Shown: one piece after another, positions 38,349-47,285 of the stretch | Position numbering within the stretch: position 1 is the stretch's first letter | How the letters are laid out: each line of letters opens with the position of its first letter | Program-made: the position numbers and the translations under genes | Assembly: GCF_002688565.1 (NCBI RefSeq) | Contig: NZ_CP024011.1 | Coordinates: 2,046,001-2,110,000 of the forward strand | DNA length: 64,000 bases | From: Acinetobacter sp. LoGeW2-3 | GTDB lineage: Bacteria; Pseudomonadota; Gammaproteobacteria; Pseudomonadales; Moraxellaceae | Direction: 5' to 3' | The notes under the pieces: model-generated | The model's input: only the letters and a program-made list of their open reading frames with translations | Told to the model about the DNA's origin: nothing | Database searches by the model: none

Positions 38349-38537
38349 ATGATGAAATTTTTAGCAGTCGCTGCATGTGTTTTATTCTTGCAGGGCTGTA
38401 TTCATAAAGTCGTGACCGTTCCTGTCAAAGTCGCCTATAAAACCACAAAGTACGCGGTCAAAGGCACCGCGGCTGTTGTGGGGGCCGCCATTCCTGATGG
38501 GGATGACGAAGATGATCATAAAAAGAAAAAAGATTAA
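38349..38537 (+). CDS. Small lipoprotein, 62 aa
   Basis: A short lipoprotein with the lipobox LQGC (acylated Cys at about residue 17) after a hydrophobic signal. The mature part has a basic stretch (KVAYKTTKYAVKGTAAVVGAA) and an acidic, lysine-rich end (DGDDEDDHKKKKD). It is inserted between era and recO, where most proteobacteria have no gene. This family looks confined to Acinetobacter-like bacteria. Function unknown. Confidence 0.85.
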   Translation: MMKFLAVAACVLFLQGCIHKVVTVPVKVAYKTTKYAVKGTAAVVGAAIPDGDDEDDHKKKKD

Positions 38538-38548
38538 AGCAGTGGTTT

Positions 38549-39259
38549 ATGCGTAATGAAGTGCTGCATGGATATCTGATCCATCACCGAAAATATCGTG
38601 ATCGCAGCCATATTGTGTATTTATTTACCCGTGAATACGGCCGTATTGATGGGATTCTCAGACAAACCCCACCACCGCAATATCAGCCCATTAGTCTGCA
38701 AGCGTCTGGTAAATCAGAACTGAAAAACTTTACTAAACTAGAAATAGTCAATCAGCCAATTTTTTTCTTTGGCGATGCTTTCTTTTCTGGCTTTTATCTC
38801 AATGAAATTCTGCTGCGCTTATGCCCACTTGAAGTAGAAATGCCGCAAACCTTTGCCAAATATGGCGAAACCTTAACGGCTTTGCAAAACTTGTCTGCTC
38901 AGCAAGATCCAAATACTTATCTGAAACAGATTCTACGTCAGTTTGAGTATGTACTACTTGAAGAACTTGGTTATGCGCTTGATTTTTCAGTGGATGCGAA
39001 TCAGATAGAAATCAATCCGCAGCAACAGTATTATTTTCAGCTCAATGATGGCTTTATGCCGACTGCCAAAGAAAGCCGTGCAACGGTATCTGGCCAGCAG
39101 ATTTTAACCATGCAGCACTATGAAAATGGTGGGGATTTTAATCCAGAACAGTTACAATTACTGACGAAGCTTTATCGACAGGTGATTAGCGCCTTACTGG
39201 GCGATCGACCACTGAAAAGTCGACAATTGTGGATCCAAAATTCTCAATCTCAATCGTAG
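38549..39259 (+). CDS. recO: DNA repair protein RecO
   Basis: A 236-residue RecO, which loads RecA on SSB-coated gaps together with RecR. The N-terminal OB fold (MRNEVLHGYLIHHRKYRDRS) is followed by the helical middle domain (FFGDAFFSGFYLNEILLRLC). The zinc cysteines of some RecO proteins are absent, as in many gamma-proteobacteria. It starts 11 bp after the lipoprotein gene. Confidence 0.94.
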   Translation: MRNEVLHGYLIHHRKYRDRSHIVYLFTREYGRIDGILRQTPPPQYQPISLQASGKSELKNFTKLEIVNQPIFFFGDAFFSGFYLNEILLRLCPLEVEMPQTFAKYGETLTALQNLSAQQDPNTYLKQILRQFEYVLLEELGYALDFSVDANQIEINPQQQYYFQLNDGFMPTAKESRATVSGQQILTMQHYENGGDFNPEQLQLLTKLYRQVISALLGDRPLKSRQLWIQNSQSQS

Positions 39260-39272
39260 TTAGGAAAACATT

Positions 39273-39998
39273 ATGGCTGCATTACTTGGTGTCAATATTG
39301 ACCATGTCGCAACTTTAAGACAAGCACGTGGTACGACGTACCCAGACCCAGTCAATGCTGCATTGATCTGCGAACAGGCGGGTGCAGAGGGCATTACCTT
39401 GCACTTGCGTGAAGACCGTCGTCACATTCAGGATGATGATGTACGTCGTATGCGTCCAGTATTAAAAACTCATATGAATCTGGAAATGGCAGTGACTGAT
39501 GAAATGGTTGCTTTCGCCAAAGAGATTCAGCCACATCATGTTTGCTTTGTGCCAGAGAAACGTCAAGAAGTCACCACTGAAGGTGGTCTGGATGTGGTCG
39601 GTCATTTTGAAGATGTGAAAAAAGCCACTCAAGAACTGACTGCAATTGGTTGTGATGTGTCTTTATTTATTGATGCAGTCATTGCTCAGATTGATGCTGC
39701 TGTGGCTTGCGGTGCACCAACGATTGAGTTGCATACCGGTGCTTATGCCGATGCTGAAACGCCAGAAGCTCAGCAAGTGGAGTTAGAGCGCATTATCAAA
39801 GGCGCTGAATATGCGGCTTCTAAAGGTCTAGTGGTCAATGCTGGTCATGGTTTGAATCTTGACAATGTCACTCCAATTGCTGCAATTCCACAAATTCATG
39901 AATTAAATATTGGTCACTCGATTATTGCTGATGCAGTTTTTGTTGGACTGGCGCAAGCTGTACAACAAATGAAGGCTGTAATTAAAGCTGCACGTTAA
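39273..39998 (+). CDS. pdxJ: Pyridoxine 5'-phosphate synthase
   Basis: A 241-residue TIM-barrel enzyme joining 3-amino-1-hydroxyacetone phosphate and deoxyxylulose phosphate in vitamin B6 synthesis. [17 protein letters not shown] at the start, [10 protein letters not shown] and ELHTGAYAD are the signature segments. It lies 13 bp after recO, as in many gamma-proteobacteria. Confidence 0.97.
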   Translation: MAALLGVNIDHVATLRQARGTTYPDPVNAALICEQAGAEGITLHLREDRRHIQDDDVRRMRPVLKTHMNLEMAVTDEMVAFAKEIQPHHVCFVPEKRQEVTTEGGLDVVGHFEDVKKATQELTAIGCDVSLFIDAVIAQIDAAVACGAPTIELHTGAYADAETPEAQQVELERIIKGAEYAASKGLVVNAGHGLNLDNVTPIAAIPQIHELNIGHSIIADAVFVGLAQAVQQMKAVIKAAR

Positions 39999-40011
39999 GA
40001 TTAAGAAATTT

Positions 40012-40665
40012 ATGTCGAATATTGATTATGATGAACTCATGAAGCCAGTCATTGGCTTCTTGGGTTGTGAAACGCCTAAAGCCTGGCTGGACGAAGCTTT
40101 GCAGAATCTGGATATCCTGATGCAGGATCATGCTAACTGTGAGAAGAAAGCAGCGAGTACTGCAATGAACCTGATGTTTCGCTATAGTTTCTTTGTAGAT
40201 CTACAGGTAAAACTGGCACAGTTAGTCCGTGAAGAAATGCTTCATTATGAACAAGTACTGGAATTCATGAACAAGCGTGGTCAGCAATGGGCGGGGCTCA
40301 GTGCAGGACGTTATGCAGGTGGCTTACGCAAAGAAATCCGTACCTATGAGCCAGAAGCACTGATTGATGTGCTGGTGATTGGTGCCTTTGTAGAAGCACG
40401 CTCTTGTGAGCGTTTCTATGCGCTCGCACCGCTGGTCGATGAAGAATTAGGGCGTTACTACCGTTATTTATTGAAATCCGAATCTCGCCATTATGAGGAC
40501 TATTTAGCCTTAGCGATGGATGTGGCAAAAGAAGCGAAGCTGAAAAATCCAAAAGAGGATATTCAGAGCCGTATTGAACATATTCGTGAAGTGGAAAAGA
40601 ATCTGATTTTAAGTCCAGATGAAATGTTCCGTTTCCATAGTGGTGTACCGGCTAAAGCGGCTTAA
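40012..40665 (+). CDS. miaE: tRNA-(ms2io6A)-hydroxylase
   Basis: A 217-residue diiron monooxygenase of the ferritin-like fold that hydroxylates the isoprenoid side chain of ms2i6A37 in tRNA. EEMLHYEQVLEFM and ESRHYEDYLALA carry the E-x2-H iron ligands; EARSCERF adds the middle glutamate. It lies 13 bp after pdxJ and ends the cluster before a terminator. Confidence 0.94.
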   Translation: MSNIDYDELMKPVIGFLGCETPKAWLDEALQNLDILMQDHANCEKKAASTAMNLMFRYSFFVDLQVKLAQLVREEMLHYEQVLEFMNKRGQQWAGLSAGRYAGGLRKEIRTYEPEALIDVLVIGAFVEARSCERFYALAPLVDEELGRYYRYLLKSESRHYEDYLALAMDVAKEAKLKNPKEDIQSRIEHIREVEKNLILSPDEMFRFHSGVPAKAA

Positions 40666-40675
40666 AACATACTTT

Positions 40676-40706
40676 AAAAAATCCTCCAAATTGGGGGATT
40701 TTTTTA
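40676..40706 (+). terminator. Terminator of the lepA-miaE cluster
   Basis: ATCCTCC / GGGGGAT stem with a long T run. Confidence 0.88.
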
Positions 40707-40976
40707 TAATTGTGGAAAGTCTGGCAGAATCCTGTGAAACTAGGGATTTAAAATAGCCTAAGCAAAATTTGAACCTTTAATAAGATACTAATTATTGAAG
40801 AGGGGGTAAAGAAAAGTTAAATATTAATTACCAGTAAATCTATCCTTGCTGGATATGAGAAATCACTCAAAAATAATTAAAGCAATTTCATTGAATTGCG
40901 ATCATTTTAAATTTATAAACGAATGGGGGAGGATTAAAAGATGAAAAGTTTTTATTTTGATAAGAAATTACAGCAA
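40707..40976. other. AT-rich stretch with a possible micro-ORF
   Basis: There is no ordinary gene. Near its right end GGGGGAGGA precedes a 12-codon frame (40941-40979) that stops just before a terminator. The rest shows no clear signal. Confidence 0.5.
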
Positions 40977-40977
40977 T

Positions 40978-41012
40978 AAAAAAGCCCAAGTCTTAAATGT
41001 TTGGGCTTTCTT
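40978..41012 (-). terminator. Terminator of tRNA-Asn
   Basis: AGCCCAA / TTGGGCT stem (40983-41007) with a T run on minus. It could also end a short plus-strand transcript. Confidence 0.85.
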
Positions 41013-41017
41013 GAATT

Positions 41018-41093
41018 TGGCTCTCCCACCTGGGCTCGAACCAGGGACCTGCGGATTAACAGTCCGTCGCTCTACCGACTGAGCTATGGGAGA
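41018..41093 (-). tRNA. tRNA-Asn (anticodon GTT)
   Basis: A complete 76-nt cloverleaf: acceptor TCTCCCA / TGGGAGA, anticodon loop CTGTTAA, T-arm with GGTTCGAGCC, and an encoded CCA end. On minus, with a terminator downstream. Confidence 0.97.
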
Positions 41094-41254
41094 ATCTGAA
41101 TGCGATTATAGAGGGATTTTGACAGGGGTCAAGCAAAAACTTCTATATTTATTGCAAATCTAGTTTGTCTGATTTTAATTTAAACAATCAAATGCAAATT
41201 TCAAAAAAAGCTTGTCAGCCTATAAGTGAGTTGCTAAATTAAAAAAATAAAGTC

Positions 41255-41274
41255 GTTTGACCAGATGGTCAAAC
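41255..41274. promoter_or_regulatory. Perfect 20-bp operator-like palindrome
   Basis: GTTTGACCAGATGGTCAAAC has 9-bp arms and a 2-bp spacer. It contains TTGACC, which could be the -35 box of the downstream gene, and the core TTGACCA-N2-TGGTCAA equals the consensus known for the TetR-family regulator RutR. It lies 55 bp before the start at 41330. Confidence 0.7.
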
Positions 41275-41329
41275 AGTGTGGATTTAAACCTACTTGCCAG
41301 CACAAAAATGGCTAAACCGGAGAAAGCGA

Positions 41330-41773
41330 ATGAATACGCTCACTATCCCCCAAATTTTCTCTCAACTGTCTTTTTATCAAGAAAACTACCTCGATATTAT
41401 CCAGGACGCGACCCAGTATTTTACCCCTGTTGCTGATGCAAAAATCCGTTTATGGCCTTTAGCTGCTAAACAGTTGTACTTAGGTGATTTGCTACAATTA
41501 TGGTTTGCAGAAAAATGGTTGGTAGAACAAGAACGTCAATTTAGCTTCGAAGTATTTCTAAATGCACCAGAACCACAACCGAAAGATCTCTATATTTACG
41601 CGATTTCAGGCAATTTATTGACTGGCTCAAATCAGTCTAGGGTTTGGCAAGCATCTGTTGAGCAGATTCAATCACTCAGCGTAGCCAATGTCTCTAAACA
41701 TTATTTTGAATATCAAGCATTGACTCAACCGCAACTTGTGAAAGCGCCACAGACCAAGTGGGGCGTGCTTTAA
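41330..41773 (+). CDS. Hypothetical protein downstream of the palindrome
   Basis: A 147-residue protein I do not recognise. It has no signal peptide or membrane segment and is rich in Gln and aromatic residues (LWPLAAKQLYLGDLLQLWFAEKWL). GGAG eight bases before the ATG at 41330 supports this start over a longer frame from 41294. It is a single-gene unit, apparently under the palindromic operator. Confidence 0.72.
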   Translation: MNTLTIPQIFSQLSFYQENYLDIIQDATQYFTPVADAKIRLWPLAAKQLYLGDLLQLWFAEKWLVEQERQFSFEVFLNAPEPQPKDLYIYAISGNLLTGSNQSRVWQASVEQIQSLSVANVSKHYFEYQALTQPQLVKAPQTKWGVL

Positions 41774-41795
41774 GCATTCCTTAAAGTGAGATGAT

Positions 41796-42227
41796 TTAGC
41801 GGAAAATCATACAGGTCGCAGTCGCATGGGCATAAATGCGACCTTCGTCATCCAGAATTTGACCTTCGGAAATACCTAGATTTTTACTGAGATTAATTGA
41901 TTTTCCGACCGCTTTCAGTTCCTGGTTATGAGGAATCGGACGACACATTTTTACATTTAGATCAATCGTGCCATAACCGACACCGGCTTCAAGTAAAGTA
42001 TGAATTGCGCAGCCCGTTACAGTATCTAAAACAGTTGCTGCAAAACCGCCGTGTACGCCGCCCATAGGATTTAAATGGCGTTCATCTGCTTTAACAAGGA
42101 AGGTGACATGACCGAGTTCGACTTCACTAGGTGACATGGGAATGGTGGTTGCCATAGAAGGCATGGGCAGGTTGCCTTTACACATCTCTTGCATAATCTG
42201 TAAACCTGAAAGATTCTTAATATTCAT
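41796..42227 (-). CDS. PaaI-family hotdog thioesterase
   Basis: A 143-residue acyl-CoA thioesterase. LNPMGGVHGGFAATVLDTVTG near residue 53 is the PaaI active-site block (HGG...D). It converges on the gene at 41330 with only 22 bp between the stops. Substrate unknown; aromatic or medium-chain acyl-CoA is typical. Confidence 0.87.
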   Translation of the reverse strand: MNIKNLSGLQIMQEMCKGNLPMPSMATTIPMSPSEVELGHVTFLVKADERHLNPMGGVHGGFAATVLDTVTGCAIHTLLEAGVGYGTIDLNVKMCRPIPHNQELKAVGKSINLSKNLGISEGQILDDEGRIYAHATATCMIFR

Positions 42228-42380
42228 TGCCTGTCCTTGTCGTTTTAGATTCTGGATTGATCTTTAAATTCTAGATGGGTGGAGATTCAAGCAGTAATTA
42301 AAAATTGTATGATCGGTGTATGCAGGGTTTTTACCTTGGTTTAACTATAAATATAAGAATAAGACCAATGAGGAATGCTC

Positions 42381-42791
42381 ATGAAAGCAAGATGTCTATG
42401 CGGTGCGACGCAGTTTGAAGTGCAACTCAGAAACCATGAAGTTGCTGCCTGCCATTGCTCAATGTGCTGCCGCCAGACGGGTGGACCATTAATGTCGATT
42501 GATATAGAAGATATTAACTTTATCGACCAGCAGCATTTATCTGTATTTAAATCCTCAGAATGGGCGGAACGCGGTTTCTGTGGTGCGTGCGGCACTTTTA
42601 TTTTCTGGCGAACCATAGATCATTCGTTTGCCAATATTAATGTATTTACTTTAGATGAATTGCCTGAGGATCTGGATTTCAATCTGGAAATTTATGTAGA
42701 TCACCAGCCAGAATTTTATGCATTTAATAACCACACCAAGAAAATGACCGAAGCTGAAGTGATCGAGATGTTTAGCTCTGACAACTCATAA
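42381..42791 (+). CDS. GFA-family (glutathione-dependent formaldehyde-activating-like) protein
   Basis: A 136-residue zinc protein. The C-x-C of RCLCGAT, the C-H-C-x2-C of CHCSMCC and the C-x2-C of FCGACGTFIFW are the two zinc sites of the fold. Few members have proven formaldehyde-activating activity, so the name only gives the fold. GAGGA six bases before ATG 42381 fixes the start. Confidence 0.87.
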   Translation: MKARCLCGATQFEVQLRNHEVAACHCSMCCRQTGGPLMSIDIEDINFIDQQHLSVFKSSEWAERGFCGACGTFIFWRTIDHSFANINVFTLDELPEDLDFNLEIYVDHQPEFYAFNNHTKKMTEAEVIEMFSSDNS

Positions 42792-42861
42792 TTTTAATTT
42801 GAGAATATGAAATTTAAGATAAAGAATTTGAAATGATTTAAAAGAAATAAAAGAAATAAAA

Positions 42862-42892
42862 GAAAAACCCGCGATCAACGCGGGTTTTTTAC
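42862..42892. terminator. Bidirectional terminator
   Basis: AAAAACCCGCG-ATCAA-CGCGGGTTTTTT between convergent genes. Confidence 0.9.
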
Positions 42893-42917
42893 TTAAAAAC
42901 TTAGGAAAGTCTTTATA

Positions 42918-44153
42918 TTATTGAGCAGCTTTTTCAGCTTCGATAGAAGCAATCGCAGCATCAACGCCTTCGATTGAATCAGCAGCTTTCTTGATACGTG
43001 CAAGTGCATCTACAAGTACTTCGTCAGCAGTTGCGTAAGAGATACGCATGAAGCCGCCTAGACCGAATGCATCACCAGGAACCACTGCAACACCAGTTTC
43101 TTCCAGTAACCAAGCAGAAAATTCTGTGCAAGATTTAAGACCTTTCGCACGAATCAATGGTTTGATGTTTGCGTATGCATAGAATGCACCGTCAGCAGGT
43201 AGGCAAGAGATACCTTTGATGTCATTCAGGCCATTCACAACTAGGTCGTGACGACGTTTGAATGCTTCAACCATAGGTACAAGTACGTCTTGAGGACCAT
43301 TCAATGCAGCTTCTGCAGCAACTTGTGAAATAGAAGTTGGGTTAGAAGTTGATTGAGACTGGATTTTTTTCATCGCACCGATGAGTTTAGCAGGACCCGC
43401 TGCGTAGCCGATACGCCAGCCAGTCATTGCATAGGCTTTAGATACACCATTCAATACGATTGTACGGTCGTAAAGGTCTGGAGCAACAGTTGCGATGTTG
43501 TAGAACTCGTCATCCCAACGGATTGGTTCGTACATATCATCAGATGCGATCAATACTTCTGGGTATTTACGCAGTACTGCAGCCAAAGCTTCAAGTTCAG
43601 CTTTAGTGTAGATCATGCCTGTAGGGTTAGAAGGACTGTTGAGTACAACTAGACGAGTTTTGTCAGTGATTGCAGCTTCTAATTGTTCAGGAGTGATTTT
43701 GAAACGTTGTTCTTCACCACATTTCACAATTACAGGAACACCTTCAGCGATGATTACCATGTCAGGGTAGCTTACCCAGAATGGTGCAGGGATGATCACT
43801 TCATCACCTTTGTTTAACAAAGCAAGTGCCAAGTTAAAGAAAGACTGTTTACCACCACAAGAAACCAAGATCTGGTTCGCTGCATAGTCAAGGTTATTGT
43901 CACGTTTTAATTTAGCAATAATTGCTTTTTTAAGACCTGGCGTACCGTCAACAGCGGTGTATTTGGTGAAACCGTTGTTAATCGCTGCAATTGCTGCATC
44001 TTTGATGTGTTGTGGTGTATCAAAATCTGGTTCACCTGCACCCAAGCCAATTACGTTATGACCAGCAGCTTTAAGCTCAGCAGCTTTGTTAGTCACAGCT
44101 AGCGTTGGGGACGGTTTGATGGCATTTACACGATCAGAGAGACGTACGTCCAC
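42918..44153 (-). CDS. Class I aminotransferase, aspartate aminotransferase type
   Basis: A 411-residue PLP enzyme of the prokaryotic type Ib aspartate aminotransferases. VSKAYAMTGWRIGY near residue 235 contains the PLP lysine, NSPSNPTGM near 172 the cofactor-binding Asn, and RISYATADE the substrate Arg. A GTG at 44153 is the best start: AGGA lies eight bases before it and the product then begins VDVRLSDRVNAIKPS. A tail of about 25 residues rich in Ala and Glu follows the normal end. It exchanges amino groups between aspartate and oxaloacetate; prephenate is a possible second substrate. Confidence 0.9.
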   Translation of the reverse strand: MDVRLSDRVNAIKPSPTLAVTNKAAELKAAGHNVIGLGAGEPDFDTPQHIKDAAIAAINNGFTKYTAVDGTPGLKKAIIAKLKRDNNLDYAANQILVSCGGKQSFFNLALALLNKGDEVIIPAPFWVSYPDMVIIAEGVPVIVKCGEEQRFKITPEQLEAAITDKTRLVVLNSPSNPTGMIYTKAELEALAAVLRKYPEVLIASDDMYEPIRWDDEFYNIATVAPDLYDRTIVLNGVSKAYAMTGWRIGYAAGPAKLIGAMKKIQSQSTSNPTSISQVAAEAALNGPQDVLVPMVEAFKRRHDLVVNGLNDIKGISCLPADGAFYAYANIKPLIRAKGLKSCTEFSAWLLEETGVAVVPGDAFGLGGFMRISYATADEVLVDALARIKKAADSIEGVDAAIASIEAEKAAQ

Positions 44154-44357
44154 GGCAGTATTCCTTCTTATAGGGATTAAAAAATAAAAAGCACAATATC
44201 TTAGCCTATATTGGTGCATATTGGGCAAAAGAATTTATAAAACTTTACGGAAAAAGTGTTGTAGTGGCTGAAGTTTATCTTGAACTTCGATGCTGGATTG
44301 CAGTCACTGAAGGCATTCCAACCACATTAGAAATCCGTAAAATACGTGAAATATAAA

Positions 44358-44390
44358 ATAAAAAAGGCTACCTGAGGGTAACCTTTTTTG
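44358..44390 (-). terminator. Terminator of map
   Basis: AAAAAAGGTTACC-CTCA-GGTAGCCTTTTTT on minus, one mismatch. Confidence 0.8.
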
Positions 44391-44407
44391 TGCACTTCCT
44401 GTAAGCC

Positions 44408-45235
44408 TTATGCTGTAAAACGTGACAAATCTTCTTCAGGACGGGCAGTCAGCACTTCTACGCCATTTTTTGTTACCAAAAGAGTGTGCTCATATTGAGC
44501 AGACAATTTGTGGTCTTTGGTCACAACAGTCCACTTGTCACCAAGCAGTTTGGTTTGCCACACACCTGCATTGACCATTGGCTCAATGGTAAAAGTCATA
44601 CCTTCTTCAAGGATCATGCCGGTATTCGGCTGACCATAGTGCAAAACTTGTGGTTCGTCATGGAAAGTGGTGCCGATGCCGTGGCCACAGTATTCACGTA
44701 CAACGCTAAAACGTTCAAATTCCACATATTTTTGGATCGCATGGCCAATATCACCCATGGTTGCACCTGGTTTAACCACTGCAATACCGCGATACATCGC
44801 TTCTTGCGCGACTTTGCATAGACGGTTAGCCAAAATCGAAGTCTCACCACCGATGATATACATCATGTTGGTATCACCATGGAAACCATCTTTGATCACA
44901 GTCACGTCGATGTTCAGAATATCGCCTTTTTTCAGGATCTTGCCTTCAGATGGGATGCCGTGGCATACCACATGGTTTACAGATGTGCAGATTGTATGTT
45001 GGAAAGCAGGGCGACCTGGCGCTGCGCCATAGCCTAAACATGCTGGAATCGCGTCCTGTACATTTATAATATAGTCATGACAAATCGTATCCAATTCAAG
45101 CGTCGAAACACCCGGTTTGATATGCGGTTTGATCATATCCAAAACTTCTGCAGCCAGTCGTCCAGCTACGCGCATCTTTTCGATATCTTCAGCGGATTTA
45201 ATTAAACGACGGGGAGCTTGATAAGTAGTGTTCAT
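44408..45235 (-). CDS. map: Methionine aminopeptidase, type I
   Basis: A 275-residue metalloprotease that removes N-terminal methionine. The substrate His is in GYGAAPGRPAFQHTICTS, and the metal ligands in NIDVTVIKDGFHGDTN (two Asp), EYCGHGIGTTFHDEP (His) and EGMTFTIEPM (Glu). It is divergent from rpsB, as in many proteobacteria. Confidence 0.96.
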   Translation of the reverse strand: MNTTYQAPRRLIKSAEDIEKMRVAGRLAAEVLDMIKPHIKPGVSTLELDTICHDYIINVQDAIPACLGYGAAPGRPAFQHTICTSVNHVVCHGIPSEGKILKKGDILNIDVTVIKDGFHGDTNMMYIIGGETSILANRLCKVAQEAMYRGIAVVKPGATMGDIGHAIQKYVEFERFSVVREYCGHGIGTTFHDEPQVLHYGQPNTGMILEEGMTFTIEPMVNAGVWQTKLLGDKWTVVTKDHKLSAQYEHTLLVTKNGVEVLTARPEEDLSRFTA

Positions 45236-45250
45236 GATCTCTAAAAACTT

Positions 45251-45280
45251 TTGGAAATTTGTGTGCGACTATGGTATAAA
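45251..45280 (+). promoter_or_regulatory. Candidate promoter of rpsB
   Basis: TTGGAA, 18-bp spacer, and an extended TGG-TATAAA -10 box, about 160 bp before the start. The long leader fits the folded element downstream. Confidence 0.6.
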
Positions 45281-45376
45281 TAGCCGCCCATTTTATCAAA
45301 TGCTTTTTCGTGAATATATTTGCGTAGCTTGATGAATGGTGTATTAAAAATCCGCACATATATCGTCACATTACTC

Positions 45377-45424
45377 TGGGTGCCCGCAAGGGTGGAGAAT
45401 GCGGATATATGGAGGCCTAACCCA
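45377..45424 (+). promoter_or_regulatory. Folded rpsB leader, candidate S2 autoregulation element
   Basis: CCGCA (45384) pairs with TGCGG (45400), enclosed by TGGGT (45377) and ACCCA (45420). It ends about 20 nt before the rpsB start. Structured rpsB leaders bound by S2 are known in gamma-proteobacteria; the exact match to that motif is inferred. Confidence 0.5.
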
Positions 45425-45443
45425 AATCTTTAAGGTAAAGAAA

Positions 45444-46190
45444 ATGGCAGATTACAACGTAAGCATGCGCGACCTTCTACAAGCTGGCGCGCACTTTGGT
45501 CACCAAACTCGTTTCTGGAACCCAAAAATGCGTCAATACATCTTTGGCGCACGTAACAAAATTCACATCATCAACCTTGAGCACACTGTTCCTGCGTTAA
45601 ATGATGCTTTGAACTTTGCTAACCAATTGGCTAGCAAAAAGAACAAAGTTTTGTTCGTTGGTACTAAACGTGCAGCTTCTGCAATCATCCGTGAACAAGC
45701 TCAACGCGCTGGTCAACCATATGTTGATCACCGTTGGTTAGGTGGTATGTTGACTAACTGGAAAACTCTTCGTCAGTCAATCAACCGTCTAAAAGACCTT
45801 CAAACTCAATCTCAAGATGGTACTTTCGCTAAGCTTACTAAACGTGAAGCTCTTGAGCGTACTCGTGAGATGGAAAAACTTGAACGCGGTCTTGGCGGCG
45901 TTAAAAACATGGGTGGTTTACCTGACGCATTATTCGTAATCGACGTTGATCACGAAGCAATTGCAATCAAAGAAGCTAAAAACCTTGGTATTCCTGTAAT
46001 CGGTATCGTTGATACAAACTCTAACCCAGACAACGTAGACTACGTTATTCCGGGTAACGATGATGCGATCCGTGCAGTTACTCTTTATGCTTCTGCTATG
46101 GCTGATGCGATTCTTGCTGGTAAAGAATATGCTCAATCACAAGCAAATGCACAAGCTAAAGCAGAAGAAGCTCCAGCTTCTGAGGCTTAA
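45444..46190 (+). CDS. rpsB: 30S ribosomal protein S2
   Basis: A 248-residue small-subunit protein with the family N-terminus [20 protein letters not shown]. The start at 45444 has AAGGTAAAG before it. The C-terminus ends in an acidic, Ala/Gln-rich tail. It is followed by tsf after a hairpin, the usual order. Confidence 0.97.
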   Translation: MADYNVSMRDLLQAGAHFGHQTRFWNPKMRQYIFGARNKIHIINLEHTVPALNDALNFANQLASKKNKVLFVGTKRAASAIIREQAQRAGQPYVDHRWLGGMLTNWKTLRQSINRLKDLQTQSQDGTFAKLTKREALERTREMEKLERGLGGVKNMGGLPDALFVIDVDHEAIAIKEAKNLGIPVIGIVDTNSNPDNVDYVIPGNDDAIRAVTLYASAMADAILAGKEYAQSQANAQAKAEEAPASEA

Positions 46191-46258
46191 TGCGTTAGAC
46201 GCTAGCTTGTCATTTTTGCGACACGTGATGGTGGCAAAGTAAGCGTCGTGTATGCAGG

Positions 46259-46292
46259 CGGCCCATGAGAATCCTCTGGGCCGTTTCTGTTC
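46259..46292 (+). terminator. Attenuator-like hairpin between rpsB and tsf
   Basis: CGGCCCA / TGGGCCG with an 11-nt loop and a poor T tract (TTTCTGTTCT). It probably lets part of the transcripts through and lowers tsf relative to rpsB. Confidence 0.7.
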
Positions 46293-46331
46293 TATAAAGA
46301 ATTCATTTTCTACCGTATTTAGGAGATAAAC

Positions 46332-47207
46332 ATGACTGCAGTTACAGCAAGCATGGTTAAAGAATTGCGTGATCGTACAGGTCTAGCAATGATGGAATGT
46401 AAAAAAGCTTTGACAGAAGCTGGTGGTGACATCGAACTTGCGATTGATAACCTTCGTAAATCTGGTCAAGCAAAAGCAGCTAAAAAAGCGGGTAACATCG
46501 CTGCTGATGGCGCGATCACTATCGTTCAGGAAGGTAACAAAGCAATCCTTTTAGAAGTAAACTGTCAAACTGACTTCGTTGCTAAAGACGAAAACTTTGC
46601 TGGTTTCTCTGCTAAAGTTGCTGCTGCTGCTCTTGCTGCTGGCGAAACTGATGCTGCTAAAATCGCTGAACTTAAACTTGAAGATGGCGCTACTGTTGAA
46701 GAAGCTCGTATCGCGCTTGTTCAAAAAATTGGTGAAAACATCCAAGTACGTCGTGCGAAAATTGTTGAAGGTGAAAACCTTGCAGTTTACAAACACGGTC
46801 TTCGTATCGGTGTTGTTGTGTCTTACACAGGTGATGACGCGACTGGTAAAGGTATTGCAATGCACGTTGCTGCGTTCAACCCAGTTGCAGTTTCTGCTGA
46901 ACAAGTTCCAGCTGAGCTAATCGCGAAAGAAAAAGAAATCGCTGAAGCGAAAGCGCTTGAATCTGGTAAACCAGCAAACATCGTTGAGAAAATGGTTGTA
47001 GGTTCTGTTGAGAAATACCTGAACGAAGTTGTTCTTGAGCGTCAACAATACGTTATCGACAACGACAAAAAAGTTGCTGAAATCCTTAAATCAACTGGTA
47101 CTACAGTTGCTCAATTCACTCGCTTCGAAGTGGGTGAAGGCATCGAGAAGAAAGCTGAGCTTTCTTTCGCTGAAGAAGTTGCTGCTGCTCAGGCTGCTGC
47201 ACAATAA
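46332..47207 (+). CDS. tsf: Elongation factor Ts
   Basis: A 291-residue nucleotide exchange factor for EF-Tu. The N-terminal UBA-like domain has KELRDRTGLAMMECKKALTE, and the core carries LEVNCQTDFVAKDENF, which contacts EF-Tu. AGGAG precedes the ATG. Codon use is strongly biased, as expected for a highly expressed gene. Confidence 0.97.
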   Translation: MTAVTASMVKELRDRTGLAMMECKKALTEAGGDIELAIDNLRKSGQAKAAKKAGNIAADGAITIVQEGNKAILLEVNCQTDFVAKDENFAGFSAKVAAAALAAGETDAAKIAELKLEDGATVEEARIALVQKIGENIQVRRAKIVEGENLAVYKHGLRIGVVVSYTGDDATGKGIAMHVAAFNPVAVSAEQVPAELIAKEKEIAEAKALESGKPANIVEKMVVGSVEKYLNEVVLERQQYVIDNDKKVAEILKSTGTTVAQFTRFEVGEGIEKKAELSFAEEVAAAQAAAQ

Positions 47208-47221
47208 TTCGGTAACGAATT

Positions 47222-47252
47222 AGAAAAAAGCCCCATTTGATGGGGCTTTTTT
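47222..47252 (+). terminator. Terminator of rpsB-tsf
   Basis: AAAAAGCCCCAT-TTG-ATGGGGCTTTTTTT. Confidence 0.9.
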
Positions 47253-47285
47253 TGTGCTTAAATAAGTACTTATCAGGGAGGAGCT

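Noticed and set aside
46551..46920. Long frames in and opposite tsf
   Set aside because: They are shadows of the strongly biased tsf codons (Leu/Lys- or Phe/Ser/Asn-rich).
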